Shown here: piece after piece, positions 8,775-16,954 of the stretch
Numbering within the stretch: position 1 is the stretch's first letter
Layout of the letters: each line of letters starts with the position of its first letter
NCBI GenBank assembly: GCA_963774195.1
Contig: CAVZDY010000004.1
Coordinates: 186,001 to 250,000 of the forward strand
From: Roseiarcus sp963774195
GTDB taxonomy: Bacteria; Pseudomonadota; Alphaproteobacteria; Rhizobiales; Beijerinckiaceae
DNA length: 64,000 nt
Direction of reading: 5' to 3'
Notes under the pieces: generated by a model
Database searches by the model: none
Told to the model about the DNA's origin: nothing
Seen by the model: the letters and a program-made list of their open reading frames with translations, nothing else
Program-made: the position numbers and the translations under genes

Positions 8775-9308
8775 ATGAACGCAAACCTTGCGGAGCATCG
8801 ACGATCTAGGCGGGCGGGGCTCAAATTGCGCGGCCGCTACATGCTGTCGGACGGCGGCGAATTCCTTTGCCAGACCATCGACGTGTCTGCGACGGGCGCC
8901 GCCATTCAGGCGTATGTCGTCGCCAAACTCGGCGAGCGCGTCGTAGTCTATCTCGACGAATTGGGTCGCATCGAAGGCGCGGTAGTTCGGCGCGGCGAAG
9001 ACTGGTTTGCGATCGAAGCTCGGACCTCGCAGAGCCGGATAGATCGAATTGCGCAAAAGATCGCCGCGCTGAGCGGCGAAAGCCGCGAGGCGTTCGCCGT
9101 CGCGCCGATCGCAGCGCGGATTCGGTCGGCAATGCTGCGAACGGCCTTCGGGCAGGATTTTGCTGTGGGCGTTTCCGATGAGACCGAAGCCAGCGCAAAG
9201 GTGCTGGCCGACTTCAAACTGCTGCCAGGCGCGCACGTGACAATCGGCGGGCTCCGAGCTGTCGTCGATCGTGACAGCCCTGACGGTTTTTTTGTCGTGT
9301 TTGATTGA
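8775..9308 (+). CDS. PilZ domain protein (putative c-di-GMP receptor)
   Basis: 177 residues from the ATG at 8775. A longer frame from 8706 is possible, but the family motif sits right after this ATG. The N-terminus has the Arg-rich RRSRRAG motif (about residues 9-15) and then DVSATGAA (about 39-46), corresponding to the RxxxR and (D/N)xSxxG signatures with which PilZ domains bind cyclic di-GMP. The roughly 90 residues after the barrel (IAALSGESREAFAVAP...) form a second, unassigned region that might be a second barrel. It probably links c-di-GMP level to surface behaviour. It lies just upstream of the glycosyltransferase/collagen locus, where a c-di-GMP switch for surface polymers would make sense, but there is no direct link. 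Confidence 0.75.
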   Translation: MNANLAEHRRSRRAGLKLRGRYMLSDGGEFLCQTIDVSATGAAIQAYVVAKLGERVVVYLDELGRIEGAVVRRGEDWFAIEARTSQSRIDRIAQKIAALSGESREAFAVAPIAARIRSAMLRTAFGQDFAVGVSDETEASAKVLADFKLLPGAHVTIGGLRAVVDRDSPDGFFVVFD

Positions 9309-9758
9309 AACGCTGCCTAACGTCTCGCGTAAGCGTCGTCACCCACGTGATAAACGTCACCGGGATGGGGGCGCAGCGATGTTTTGCGGCCGGCGACACG
9401 CCGCATTGCCGGGCGCAACCGCGCTGGACGGCAGCCCCCAGGAGAACTGGGGCATGGCGCCGCAACTTGGCCGCTTCGCGCCTTTATGCGCTATTCTTAC
9501 GATATCGGACTAATTCAAAAGAATACAGTCAACTCGGATATAGTTTTGTAAAACGCCATTGTCTCAAAGCCTAGTCCAGCAAACGCCAAGTTCTGGGGGT
9601 AGCGATGGCGGCAGGAGACGCGAATCCCATTCACCTGTTCCCTAGGGCGACCGCCATCGTGGCGACGACGCGCGATATTAGCCCAGCTTGGCCTTAGTTC
9701 AGGCTAAGCGCTCGGCCGGCGCCGATTGATCTCAAGCAATGACAAAGGAAACGACGCA
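9309..9758. other. intergenic, no gene seen
   Basis: 450 bases between the PilZ gene and the first glycosyltransferase. There is no convincing open frame. It should contain the promoter of the glycosyltransferase gene, but I cannot point to its elements. Confidence 0.4.
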
Positions 9759-11711
9759 ATGGACCCTGCTGGCCACACCATTTGCCTTTCCATGATCGTC
9801 AAGAACGAGGCGCCAGTGATCCGCCGATGCCTCGATTCCGTACGCCCGATTATCGACCACTGGGTGATTGTGGACACCGGTTCCACCGACGGCACGCAGG
9901 ACATCATCCGCGAAGCCTTGAAGGACCTGCCGGGCGAGCTGCACCAGCGACCATGGCGCGACTTCGCGCATAACCGGTCCGAGGCGCTCGCGCTCGCGCG
10001 CGCGCACGGTGACTATTCGCTGATCATCGACGCCGACGACGCGTTGGAACTGCCCACGGGTTTTCAATTGGCGGAGCTGACCGCGGATTCCTACGTCCTG
10101 GAAATTCGGGATTCTTCCGTCCGGCATGAACGAACACAGCTCGTTCGCAACTCGCTGCCCTGGCGGTATGCGGGCGTTCTGCATGAGTTTTTGACCTGCG
10201 AAGGTGCGGGCGCAGCGGGCCGTCTGCCGATCTGGATGCGGCGCAATCACGACGGCGCACGACGACGGGACCCAGAGACCTATCGCAAGGACGTCGCGAT
10301 CCTGGAGAACGCGCTGTTGAACGAAAGCGATCCCTTTATGATAGCGCGTTACACCTTTTACCTCGCGCAAAGCTACCGGGACTCTCGTCAACAAGAGAAG
10401 GCACTCGAGAAGTATCTCGCGAGGGCCGAGCTTGGCTTCTGGCAGGAGGAGGTGTTCGTGAGCCTCCTTCAGGCGGCGCGGCTCAAAGAGCAACTCCGCC
10501 GCCCCGACCCTGAGGTTATCGATGCCTACTTGCGCGCGGCCGACGCTTGCCCGACTCGGGCTGAGGCGCTGCATGGGGCGAGCCGTTTCTGCCGTCACAA
10601 AGGCCGCAACGAAGACGGCTACCGGATCGCCAAGCGCGGCCTGAACATCGCCATTCCCTCAGGCGCGCTGTTTGTCGAACCTTGGATTTACGACTACGGG
10701 CTGCGCGACGAATTCGCGGTAAATGCATATTGGACGGGGCGCTATCGCGAGTGTCTTGGTGTATGTCTGCAGGTCTTGGCGCTTCCAACACTGCGCCAGG
10801 CCGATTGGGGTCGCGTTGTCGGGAATGCTGGCCTCGCGTTTCACAAGTTGCCGCCGGAACCCGCTTCCGGCCTGGTCGACCTAATGGTTTGGCCGACAGG
10901 ATCAATCTCGCCGAGCACTCCATTGGCAATGCCCGCCGTTGCAACATCCCGCAGCGTGTCAGGCATGGTCAGTATCATTACACCCACGCGCAATCGAGAC
11001 CGCTTCTTGAGCAGAGCATTGACCTATTTTCGCACTCAAGATTACAATAACATTGAATGGCTTATACTTGATGATAGCGTAGATAGATCAGTTTTGTTTA
11101 GTGGCATTGAAGACGACAGGATTTTCTATCGGCACATCGAAAGACCGCTCTCGATCGGAGAGAAGCGGAACGCTCTCATTGAGAGAGCCAAAGGTGAAAT
11201 AATAATCCATTTCGACGACGATGACTACTACGCGCCACATTACGTCAGAACTATGGTGTCCGCCCTCGCTGACCGTCGCGCCGACCTGATCAATCTGCGA
11301 GGCTGGTTTCTTTACGATTGGAGAACCCACTTCTTCGGGTACTGGGATTTGATGCGAAAGGACGGTCCACACTATCGTTGTGATAGTACCGGCGTGGCGC
11401 TTACCATGCCAGATCCGCGAATGAGTAGAGCATTAGAGAACAATCAGTTTGGGTTTGGATTTACCTATGCGTTCAAGAAGACGGTTTGGGACGCGGTGAA
11501 ATTTCCCGCGATTGACTGGAGGGAGGACGGAGAGTTCAGTGGAAAGGCGCGGTCCATCTTTAAGGTGGACGGCTTTCACGACACGACCGGACTGTGCGTC
11601 CATTTCTTGCACCAGAACAGCACGTCTCGCTGTTATCCGCAGCACCATCTCCCACGGTTTCTGTTTCAAAGGTTGTTTCCGGCTTTAGATTGTCCAGCTC
11701 CCCCTCGCTGA
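9759..11711 (+). CDS. two-domain glycosyltransferase (GT2 + GT2)
   Basis: 650 residues from the ATG at 9759, preceded by an AAGGAA site. Residues 1-230 are a GT2-type domain (SMIVKNEAPVIRRCLDSV; DTGSTDGTQD at 39-48; nucleotide-binding DADD at 91-94). Residues about 230-390 are a helical, TPR-like linker (ARYTFYLAQSYRDSRQQEKALEKYL). A second GT2 domain fills about 403-640 (VSIITPTRNRDRFLSRAL; metal-binding FDDDDYY near 486). The DNA of that second domain is clearly more AT-rich than the first, which suggests a later domain acquisition. Residues 1-385 are closely similar to the N-terminal half of the protein at 14768-16795. Presumed cytoplasmic. I infer that it builds O-glycans on the nearby Thr-rich collagen-like protein; the sugar and acceptor are unknown. 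Confidence 0.82.
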   Translation: MDPAGHTICLSMIVKNEAPVIRRCLDSVRPIIDHWVIVDTGSTDGTQDIIREALKDLPGELHQRPWRDFAHNRSEALALARAHGDYSLIIDADDALELPTGFQLAELTADSYVLEIRDSSVRHERTQLVRNSLPWRYAGVLHEFLTCEGAGAAGRLPIWMRRNHDGARRRDPETYRKDVAILENALLNESDPFMIARYTFYLAQSYRDSRQQEKALEKYLARAELGFWQEEVFVSLLQAARLKEQLRRPDPEVIDAYLRAADACPTRAEALHGASRFCRHKGRNEDGYRIAKRGLNIAIPSGALFVEPWIYDYGLRDEFAVNAYWTGRYRECLGVCLQVLALPTLRQADWGRVVGNAGLAFHKLPPEPASGLVDLMVWPTGSISPSTPLAMPAVATSRSVSGMVSIITPTRNRDRFLSRALTYFRTQDYNNIEWLILDDSVDRSVLFSGIEDDRIFYRHIERPLSIGEKRNALIERAKGEIIIHFDDDDYYAPHYVRTMVSALADRRADLINLRGWFLYDWRTHFFGYWDLMRKDGPHYRCDSTGVALTMPDPRMSRALENNQFGFGFTYAFKKTVWDAVKFPAIDWREDGEFSGKARSIFKVDGFHDTTGLCVHFLHQNSTSRCYPQHHLPRFLFQRLFPALDCPAPPR

Positions 11712-11925
11712 GGAGCGGGACTTAAATATCAGTCCAGCTGACACAGGTTACGGCGGCAATCGATGCGATGGGAATACCGCGACAAGGAAGAGATGGGCAA
11801 TCACTCAATCGGTCGCTAATTTATTGGAATCTCGATCGGAGGGGGGGGTTCTCGGACAGCCGCTTCACGGTACCGAGCCCATGGTCGAGGGATTTCGGCA
11901 GCGCCTGGCGGCTCCCTTGACGCGA

Positions 11926-12260
11926 TCAATCTTTATATAAGCACCTATCAGCAAGCGGGGTGAGCTGCCGCTGACGTTTCACCGAGTGGCGATTGGAGGC
12001 CTCGGCGGCTTTTACTTTGGTGGGCGCGGGTTGCGGGAAGGTTGACCGCATAGGCGGCCGGGGTGCGATCGCCCCACATTCTCGCTGATCCATTTCGGCG
12101 ATCTTCGTGCGGGCGCGGTCGAGGCGGAGGAACAGGCCCTCATTGAGAAGTTCGTCGCGGATGCGGCCGTCGAAGCTCTCGCAAGCGTCGTTCTGCATCG
12201 GCTTGCCCGGCGCGACTCAAGGTCTTCGAGGCGCGAGGCCGGGATGGTCTCTCGAAGTTC
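11926..12260 (-). pseudogene. IS3-family transposase fragment (OrfB C-terminus)
   Basis: The minus strand reads MQNDACESFDGRIRDELLNEGLF, closely matching the conserved end of the IS3-family DDE integrase core (usual form ..NAFVESFNGRLRDELLNE.., containing the last catalytic Glu). The rest is frameshifted and most of the element is gone. It lies just left of the intact IS630 element, so this spot has taken more than one insertion. Confidence 0.7.
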
Positions 12261-12384
12261 GGCGCGCATGTGATCGCGCTCGGGTGCCGTTTAAAAAGAG
12301 GCGCGGCAGAACCACACCTGTCAGACCCCCGACAGCTCCATGAACCCAATTGAGCGAGGAAAACGTGCCTAGAGCACCGGACGC

Positions 12385-12915
12385 TCATGTGAATCCATAG
12401 CCAGCGGCGGCGAGGTAGTGCTTGCATTCGTCGGGGCTAAAGAGGTCGCAGATTTGGCCGATCGCGCGCCAGAGCGCGTCGATGGTTCGGACGGCTCTGG
12501 CGCGCAGATGCGCTTTCAGTTTGGCGAAGGCCATTTCGATCGGGTTGAGGTCGGGGCTGTAGGGCGGCAGGAACAGCACCCAGGCGCCGCGGTCGCGAAT
12601 GGCCATTTCGGCGATCAGGCTCTTGTGCGCCGGCAGATTGTCCATGATGACGATGTCGCCGGCCTTGAGGGTCGGCGCGAGCTGGGTCGCGACATAGGTT
12701 TCGAAGATGCGCCGGTCCATCGGCGCGTCGATGACGAAGGGCGCGGTGAGCCCGTCGCAGCGCAGGCCGGCGATGAAGGTCTGCGTCTTCCAATGGCCGA
12801 ACGGGGCTTTGGCGCGCAGGCGTTGCCCCTTGGGGCTGCGGCCGCGTAAACGCGTCATTTTCGTGGTTGTTCCGGTCTCGTCGAGGAAGACCAGCCGATG
12901 CGCCTCGAGCTGCAT
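12385..12915 (-). CDS. IS630 transposase, catalytic part (DDE)
   Basis: 176 residues: the RNase-H-like catalytic half of an IS630/Tc1-mariner transposase. Visible are the first Asp in VFLDETG, the second in VIMDNLPAHKS and the Glu in YSPDLNPIEMAFAKLK, giving the DDE triad with the usual spacing. The frame is offset from the first one. Reading the DNA between them in this frame gives a continuous linker (KKTLLASECDRPDIRQARE...), so the protein is the continuation of the N-terminal ORF after a shift at the A8 tract at 12993-13000. The stop lies 13 bases inside the left end. Confidence 0.85.
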   Translation of the reverse strand: MQLEAHRLVFLDETGTTTKMTRLRGRSPKGQRLRAKAPFGHWKTQTFIAGLRCDGLTAPFVIDAPMDRRIFETYVATQLAPTLKAGDIVIMDNLPAHKSLIAEMAIRDRGAWVLFLPPYSPDLNPIEMAFAKLKAHLRARAVRTIDALWRAIGQICDLFSPDECKHYLAAAGYGFT

Positions 12916-12928
12916 CTTCGGTTGCCGC

Positions 12929-13336
12929 TCAGCCCGCCATTGCTCGCGCGCCTGGCGAATGTCGGGGCGATCGCATTCGCTCGCGAGCAGCGTTTTTTTT
13001 ATAGCGATAGCCGTTGCGGATCAGCCAGCGCGATAGGGACGCCGGATCGGCCCGCGTGCCGCGCGCTTCGAGCTCGGCCACCAATTCCGGCATGGTGATG
13101 TCGGCCTGCTCGGTCACCCGGCCTAAGAGAAACTCGCGATGCGGGTCGAGCTTGGCGTGTCGCTTCCCGCCGCTCGGCTTGGGCTCGAGGCTGCCGCGCG
13201 TCCGGTAGGCCATCATCAGGTTGACGACGAAGGACACCGACACGTTGAAATGAGCTGCCGCCGCGCGCCGCGAGTGCCCGGCCTCGACAAACGCGACGAC
13301 ACGCTCACGCAGATCGAGTGAATAGGGCTTCGGCAT
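12929..13336 (-). CDS. IS630 transposase, N-terminal DNA-binding part
   Basis: 135 codons, starting MPKPYSLDLRERVVAFVEAG, the usual beginning of alphaproteobacterial IS630 transposases, with a helix-turn-helix (HSRRAAAAHFNVSVSFVVNL) at about residues 20-40. The conserved linker NGYRYKK is reached at about residue 106, at a run of eight A. Beyond it the frame yields non-family residues. A +1 move (or loss of one A) at that run restores the catalytic domain. Whether this is programmed slippage or a mutation cannot be decided from one copy. GGAGG lies just upstream of the ATG at 13336. Confidence 0.85.
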   Translation of the reverse strand: MPKPYSLDLRERVVAFVEAGHSRRAAAAHFNVSVSFVVNLMMAYRTRGSLEPKPSGGKRHAKLDPHREFLLGRVTEQADITMPELVAELEARGTRADPASLSRWLIRNGYRYKKNAARERMRSPRHSPGARAMAG

Positions 13337-13421
13337 CGCGAATCACCTCCCTAGAGAAGTGAATCACGAACCTCCCGTCGTCGGAATCCCGGCGCTCGAT
13401 TCAATGTGACGGTCCAGCGCT

Positions 13422-14312
13422 CTAGGTGAGGCGCCAAATGCGATGCGCGTTGTCGCGAAAGAGGCGGCCGCGCTCGCTCTCGCTGCACCCGGCGGTGATC
13501 GCAACGGTCGCCGCGACCCAAGTCGATAACGAGCCGGTGCGCGTGGATATCCCCCAGTCGCTGCCCCAGACGACGCGGTCCCAGCCGAAGCAGCCTATCG
13601 AATGTTCGACATAGGGTCGAATGTCGTTGACCGTCCAGCCTTCGGGAGCGGCATAGGAGACGACGCCGGAGATCTTGACGGCAACGTTCGGCCTCGATGC
13701 GATTTGGACAATTCGCTTGCGCCAGGGATGCTCGCCCAGCTCGTTGATGGCGGGAACGCCGCAGTGGTCGAGGACGAACTGCACATCGGGGCAGAGATCG
13801 ACGAGGGCGATCGCATTGTGGATCTGATCTGGCCGCACGCAGAGATCGAACGGCCGACCCGTCCCTCCCAAGCGGCCTAAGTTCGCTCGGAAGATCGGCG
13901 AGAGGCTGAGTTCGTCGGGAGCGATATGCAGCGGCCGCCGAAACCCCTTGACAAAGGGATCGGCGAGTTGCCGCTCGAGAAAAGCGTGAAAGTCGGCTTT
14001 TTCCGGACGGCAAGAACTAATCGCGCCACGCAGCGGGCTCCCTGGCCGCTTGGCGAGCGCTTCGACATGGCGCGTCTCGGTCTCTATGTCGGCCTCGGCG
14101 ACGTTGACCTCCATGTGTAGCGCGCCGTCAAGCCCGCATCGAAGCGCCTCGGTTTGATAGCGCTCAAGGTGGAAATCCGGATTGAGCGCGGGGATACAGG
14201 CGAGCCAGGGGTACCGCAGCGTGCGGCGGATGATGAGATGCAGATGGGTGTCGAAAAGCGCGTGAACTGGCATTTGGGCGGCCGAACGAGCTGCGCTGCA
14301 CAGTAACCACAT
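13422..14312 (-). CDS. amidohydrolase (TIM-barrel metal-dependent hydrolase, COG3618-like)
   Basis: About 283-296 residues of the amidohydrolase-2 family, which hydrolyses lactones or decarboxylates in many catabolic routes. The first metal motif FDTHLHL lies near the start. Later barrel features are GFRRPLH, FVLDHCGVPAI and VVWGSDWG; the Asp of the last is the usual catalytic residue. The family normally begins a few residues before the DTH motif, so the ATG at 14273 (MPVHALFDTH) is as likely as 14312; neither has a clear ribosome-binding site. The substrate is unknown. Its stop codon overlaps the IS630 target TA, and the element's terminal base restores TAG, so the reading frame is unharmed. 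It has no operon partner. Confidence 0.75.
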   Translation of the reverse strand: MWLLCSAARSAAQMPVHALFDTHLHLIIRRTLRYPWLACIPALNPDFHLERYQTEALRCGLDGALHMEVNVAEADIETETRHVEALAKRPGSPLRGAISSCRPEKADFHAFLERQLADPFVKGFRRPLHIAPDELSLSPIFRANLGRLGGTGRPFDLCVRPDQIHNAIALVDLCPDVQFVLDHCGVPAINELGEHPWRKRIVQIASRPNVAVKISGVVSYAAPEGWTVNDIRPYVEHSIGCFGWDRVVWGSDWGISTRTGSLSTWVAATVAITAGCSESERGRLFRDNAHRIWRLT

Positions 14313-14316
14313 CGTG

Positions 14317-14739
14317 TCAGTGGCGAAACATTATCACGGACCAGGTCGGTGGGGAGTCATCTATATAGATGAGATCAAAATATTCAAAAAAACCGTCGCT
14401 AATCAACTTGGAAAGACATTTGAGCGAAGGGTCCTTGTAAGCGATTAATTCGACGGTGTGAACGGAGAGTTCGCGTACACGCTTGGTGTTGGCCAAAAAT
14501 CGGCGCTCGACTGCCGACATGTCGATGCCTGATTGTCTGTGCTCTGCGCCACCTTCCCAAGTATCGACGCAATGTATTGCTATGGCATACCTGTCCGCGA
14601 CGGTCTCAATGCGGTAAGACGCGCTTGCGCCCGTAGGAGCCGATTTCCAGCATTGCGGCCGGCGCCCTTTGCGGGATAATCGAATCCTAAATATATTTGG
14701 CGCTAGTTCCAAACCAATTGTTGGTAAATCCGGCGTCAC
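14317..14739 (-). pseudogene. truncated class I SAM methyltransferase
   Basis: The central part reads RIETVADRYAIAIHCVDTWEGGAEH ... FDLIYIDDS, the pattern of small class I methyltransferases often found with glycosyltransferases, where IDxSH follows the last core strands. The usual ~200-residue protein is cut here: there is no N-terminal glycine-rich SAM loop, and after IDDS the frame ends within 12 residues. Base composition is more AT-rich than the neighbours, suggesting foreign origin. It lies between the amidohydrolase and the second glycosyltransferase and probably once modified the same glycan. It is unlikely to work. Confidence 0.6.
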
Positions 14740-14767
14740 TATCGGGGCTAGGTGCGTCTAACATGTG

Positions 14768-16795
14768 TTACTTCGCATAGATAGTGTCCTGGATCATCGC
14801 CGGGATTGACCCATCGTCTTTTTCGATTTGTTGACATCGCAATAATTCCCCCACCCGCTCAAGATAATTCATGACGTGTAGTTCGTGGCCATCTCCGAAT
14901 GTAACGTATCCGTAAAGTTGACGATTGTCTAAATACTGCGGAATTGCTTGTTCGCGAGCGCTTTCAGAATAGATCACGTATTCGTGGCGATCGGTTCCGT
15001 CCTCGTACCTTAGCTCATCCAACACGTCGGCGCGGACGAGATAGGTGCAGTGAATAACTGGCATCTCCAGCACTCCCCGCACCCAGCGATGGAGGATCCA
15101 GGAGTACTGATCGCATTCCGAGTAATAACCGTCGGCGTCAACCGCGGCGTGATAGTTCGAATAGAAATCGCTCGGCCCTATCGACCGCATGAATGGTGCG
15201 ACAATCGGCAGATTTAGGGCCACCATCTCACGTAGAGTACACGGCCGAATGAAATTGTCGACGTCTGCCACGAAGTAAAAATCGCAGTTATACTTCTGAG
15301 CGCGGCTCAAGCTGATTTTTCGAATGTGTCCAAGGACATGGAATCGTGTCGGGTTCCATTCATGAACGTCGAACTGCTCGACGCGTGTTTCCACGTCCTG
15401 GGCGTCGAACTCCACACCGGCGTAGAGGTGACCCACGCGGTCCACCCATTCGCGCAGCAGGCGCTCGGTTCTATCAGTGTTGTTGTTGGTGCGGATGTAG
15501 AGAACGATCGAGGATTTCGGATAGTCGAGCGCCTCGATACACTCCAAATATAGCGGCAGAGCCGTCTCTTTCTGCTTGGCGAGGATCGCGACGAGCACAC
15601 GCGGCGATCCCGCCACTTGCGAGCGGAGCGGCCTGGGCGCCACTAGGGCATGCTGCTCGGCCAATCCTTCAGCGCCGAACGATCCTAGGTTCGGATCCCG
15701 CGGCAAGTCCTCGCTTGCGAACTGTGCATTCGCAATCACGCGTTGCATGTCCTCTTCCGACAATTTCCCCGTCGCGAGCATCTTCAGGCTCGCGTTGAGG
15801 CAGTCCCGGTTGTGCCCGGACCAGTAGGCGTTGATTGAGAACTCATCCAGCAGGCCGAATTCGTAAATCCAGGGTTCGATAAACAACCCGTCGGACGGCA
15901 TGGGAATCTCCAGCCCGCGCTTTGCAATTTGATACCCCTCCTCATGCCGGCTCGTTACGCGGCAGAACCGGCTCGCCCCATGCAGCGCCTCCGCCCGCGT
16001 CGGCAGCGCATCGGCGGCGCGAAGGTAGGCGTCTATGACCTCCTGATCAGGACGGCCGAGGGACTCTTTCATCTGAGCGGCACAATAGAGGCTGGTGAAT
16101 ATCTCCTCCTGCCAGAATCCGAGTTCGCTTCTAGCTAGGTAATTCTCTAAAGCTCTTTCCCAGTCTCCGCAGTCTTTATAGCTCTGTGCTAGGTAAAACC
16201 GATAGCGCGCGCGTAGAAACGGGCTCGTCTCTCTCTGCAACGCGGCTTCGAGTACCGAGACGTCGCGCCGGTAGGTCTCCGGGTCCTTCCGACGCGCTCC
16301 GTCATGATTGCGCCGCATCCGGACGGTAGAAAGGAATTCTGATTGACCGGCCTCATCGCACGTCAGATATTCGTGCAGCACCCCTTCATAACGCCACGGC
16401 AGCTTACTGCGCACCAGTTGCAGGCGGTGGTATACGGTGCCAGTATCGCGGATCTCTATAGTGTAGGCGTCGTTCGTCAGCGTGGGAAGCGCGGGGGCCT
16501 CTAGCTCCAGCGTGTCGTCAGCGTCGATAATTAGTGTGTAATCAGACCGCGAGCGCGCCAGCATCAGCGCTTCGGAGCGATTGTGCGCGAAATCTCGCCA
16601 GGGCCGCTCGTGCAACTCGCCCGGCAAGTCGCGCAGGTGGTCGCGGATAATGTCCTGGGTGCCGTCGGTGGATCCCGTATCCACGATAACCCAGTGGTTG
16701 ATGATCGGCCGCACGCTGTCGAGGCAGCGCCGAATAACCGGAGCCTCGTTCCGGACAATCATGTTGAGACAAAGTATTTGGCCGGCAGCGTTCAT
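14768..16795 (-). CDS. two-domain glycosyltransferase: GT2 + collagen-galactosyltransferase-like
   Basis: 675 residues from the ATG at 16795, chosen because GGAG lies 6 bases upstream; an ATG 12 bases earlier is less likely. Residues 1-385 match the N-terminal half of the protein at 9759-11711 almost throughout (MIVRNEAPVIRRCLDSVRP, DTGSTDGTQD, DADD, then a helical linker). Residues about 397-640 are a different GT-A domain: VLVAILAKQKETALPLYLE, DYPKSSIVLYIRTNNNTD, VADVDNF (DVD at about 511-513, the likely metal site), LPIVAPFM, YSNY, DGYY and MPVIHCTYLV. From memory this order of motifs is that of the first glycosyltransferase domain of animal procollagen galactosyltransferase (COLGALT), which adds galactose to collagen. 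A collagen-like protein and its exporter are encoded 7-12 kb away. The acceptor here would be Thr or Ser, as no hydroxylysine is expected. Confidence 0.8.
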   Translation of the reverse strand: MNAAGQILCLNMIVRNEAPVIRRCLDSVRPIINHWVIVDTGSTDGTQDIIRDHLRDLPGELHERPWRDFAHNRSEALMLARSRSDYTLIIDADDTLELEAPALPTLTNDAYTIEIRDTGTVYHRLQLVRSKLPWRYEGVLHEYLTCDEAGQSEFLSTVRMRRNHDGARRKDPETYRRDVSVLEAALQRETSPFLRARYRFYLAQSYKDCGDWERALENYLARSELGFWQEEIFTSLYCAAQMKESLGRPDQEVIDAYLRAADALPTRAEALHGASRFCRVTSRHEEGYQIAKRGLEIPMPSDGLFIEPWIYEFGLLDEFSINAYWSGHNRDCLNASLKMLATGKLSEEDMQRVIANAQFASEDLPRDPNLGSFGAEGLAEQHALVAPRPLRSQVAGSPRVLVAILAKQKETALPLYLECIEALDYPKSSIVLYIRTNNNTDRTERLLREWVDRVGHLYAGVEFDAQDVETRVEQFDVHEWNPTRFHVLGHIRKISLSRAQKYNCDFYFVADVDNFIRPCTLREMVALNLPIVAPFMRSIGPSDFYSNYHAAVDADGYYSECDQYSWILHRWVRGVLEMPVIHCTYLVRADVLDELRYEDGTDRHEYVIYSESAREQAIPQYLDNRQLYGYVTFGDGHELHVMNYLERVGELLRCQQIEKDDGSIPAMIQDTIYAK

Positions 16796-16954
16796 CGCAC
16801 ACTCCATATGATGTTCATGGCGGGCTCCATATGGCTGGAAGGCTGGCGCTGAGCCGAGATGAGGGCGAAATGTCCATGACCCAGCGGCCTATGAGACGAC
16901 GGGGATCCCCGCTCGGGGACACCGGCGTGACCCTGCTCACCGCTCCTCTGGCGC

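Larger units (their letters stand above)
12372..13422 (-). mobile_element. IS630-family insertion sequence with defined ends
   Basis: A 1051-bp element. Its ends are GAGCACCGGACGCTC at the left and the reverse complement of GAGCGCTGGACCGTC at the right, a 15-base imperfect inverted repeat. A TA dinucleotide flanks each side (12370-12371 and 13423-13424), the IS630 target duplication. It contains two overlapping-phase transposase reading frames on the minus strand. The right TA lies inside the stop codon of the amidohydrolase gene. Confidence 0.85.
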
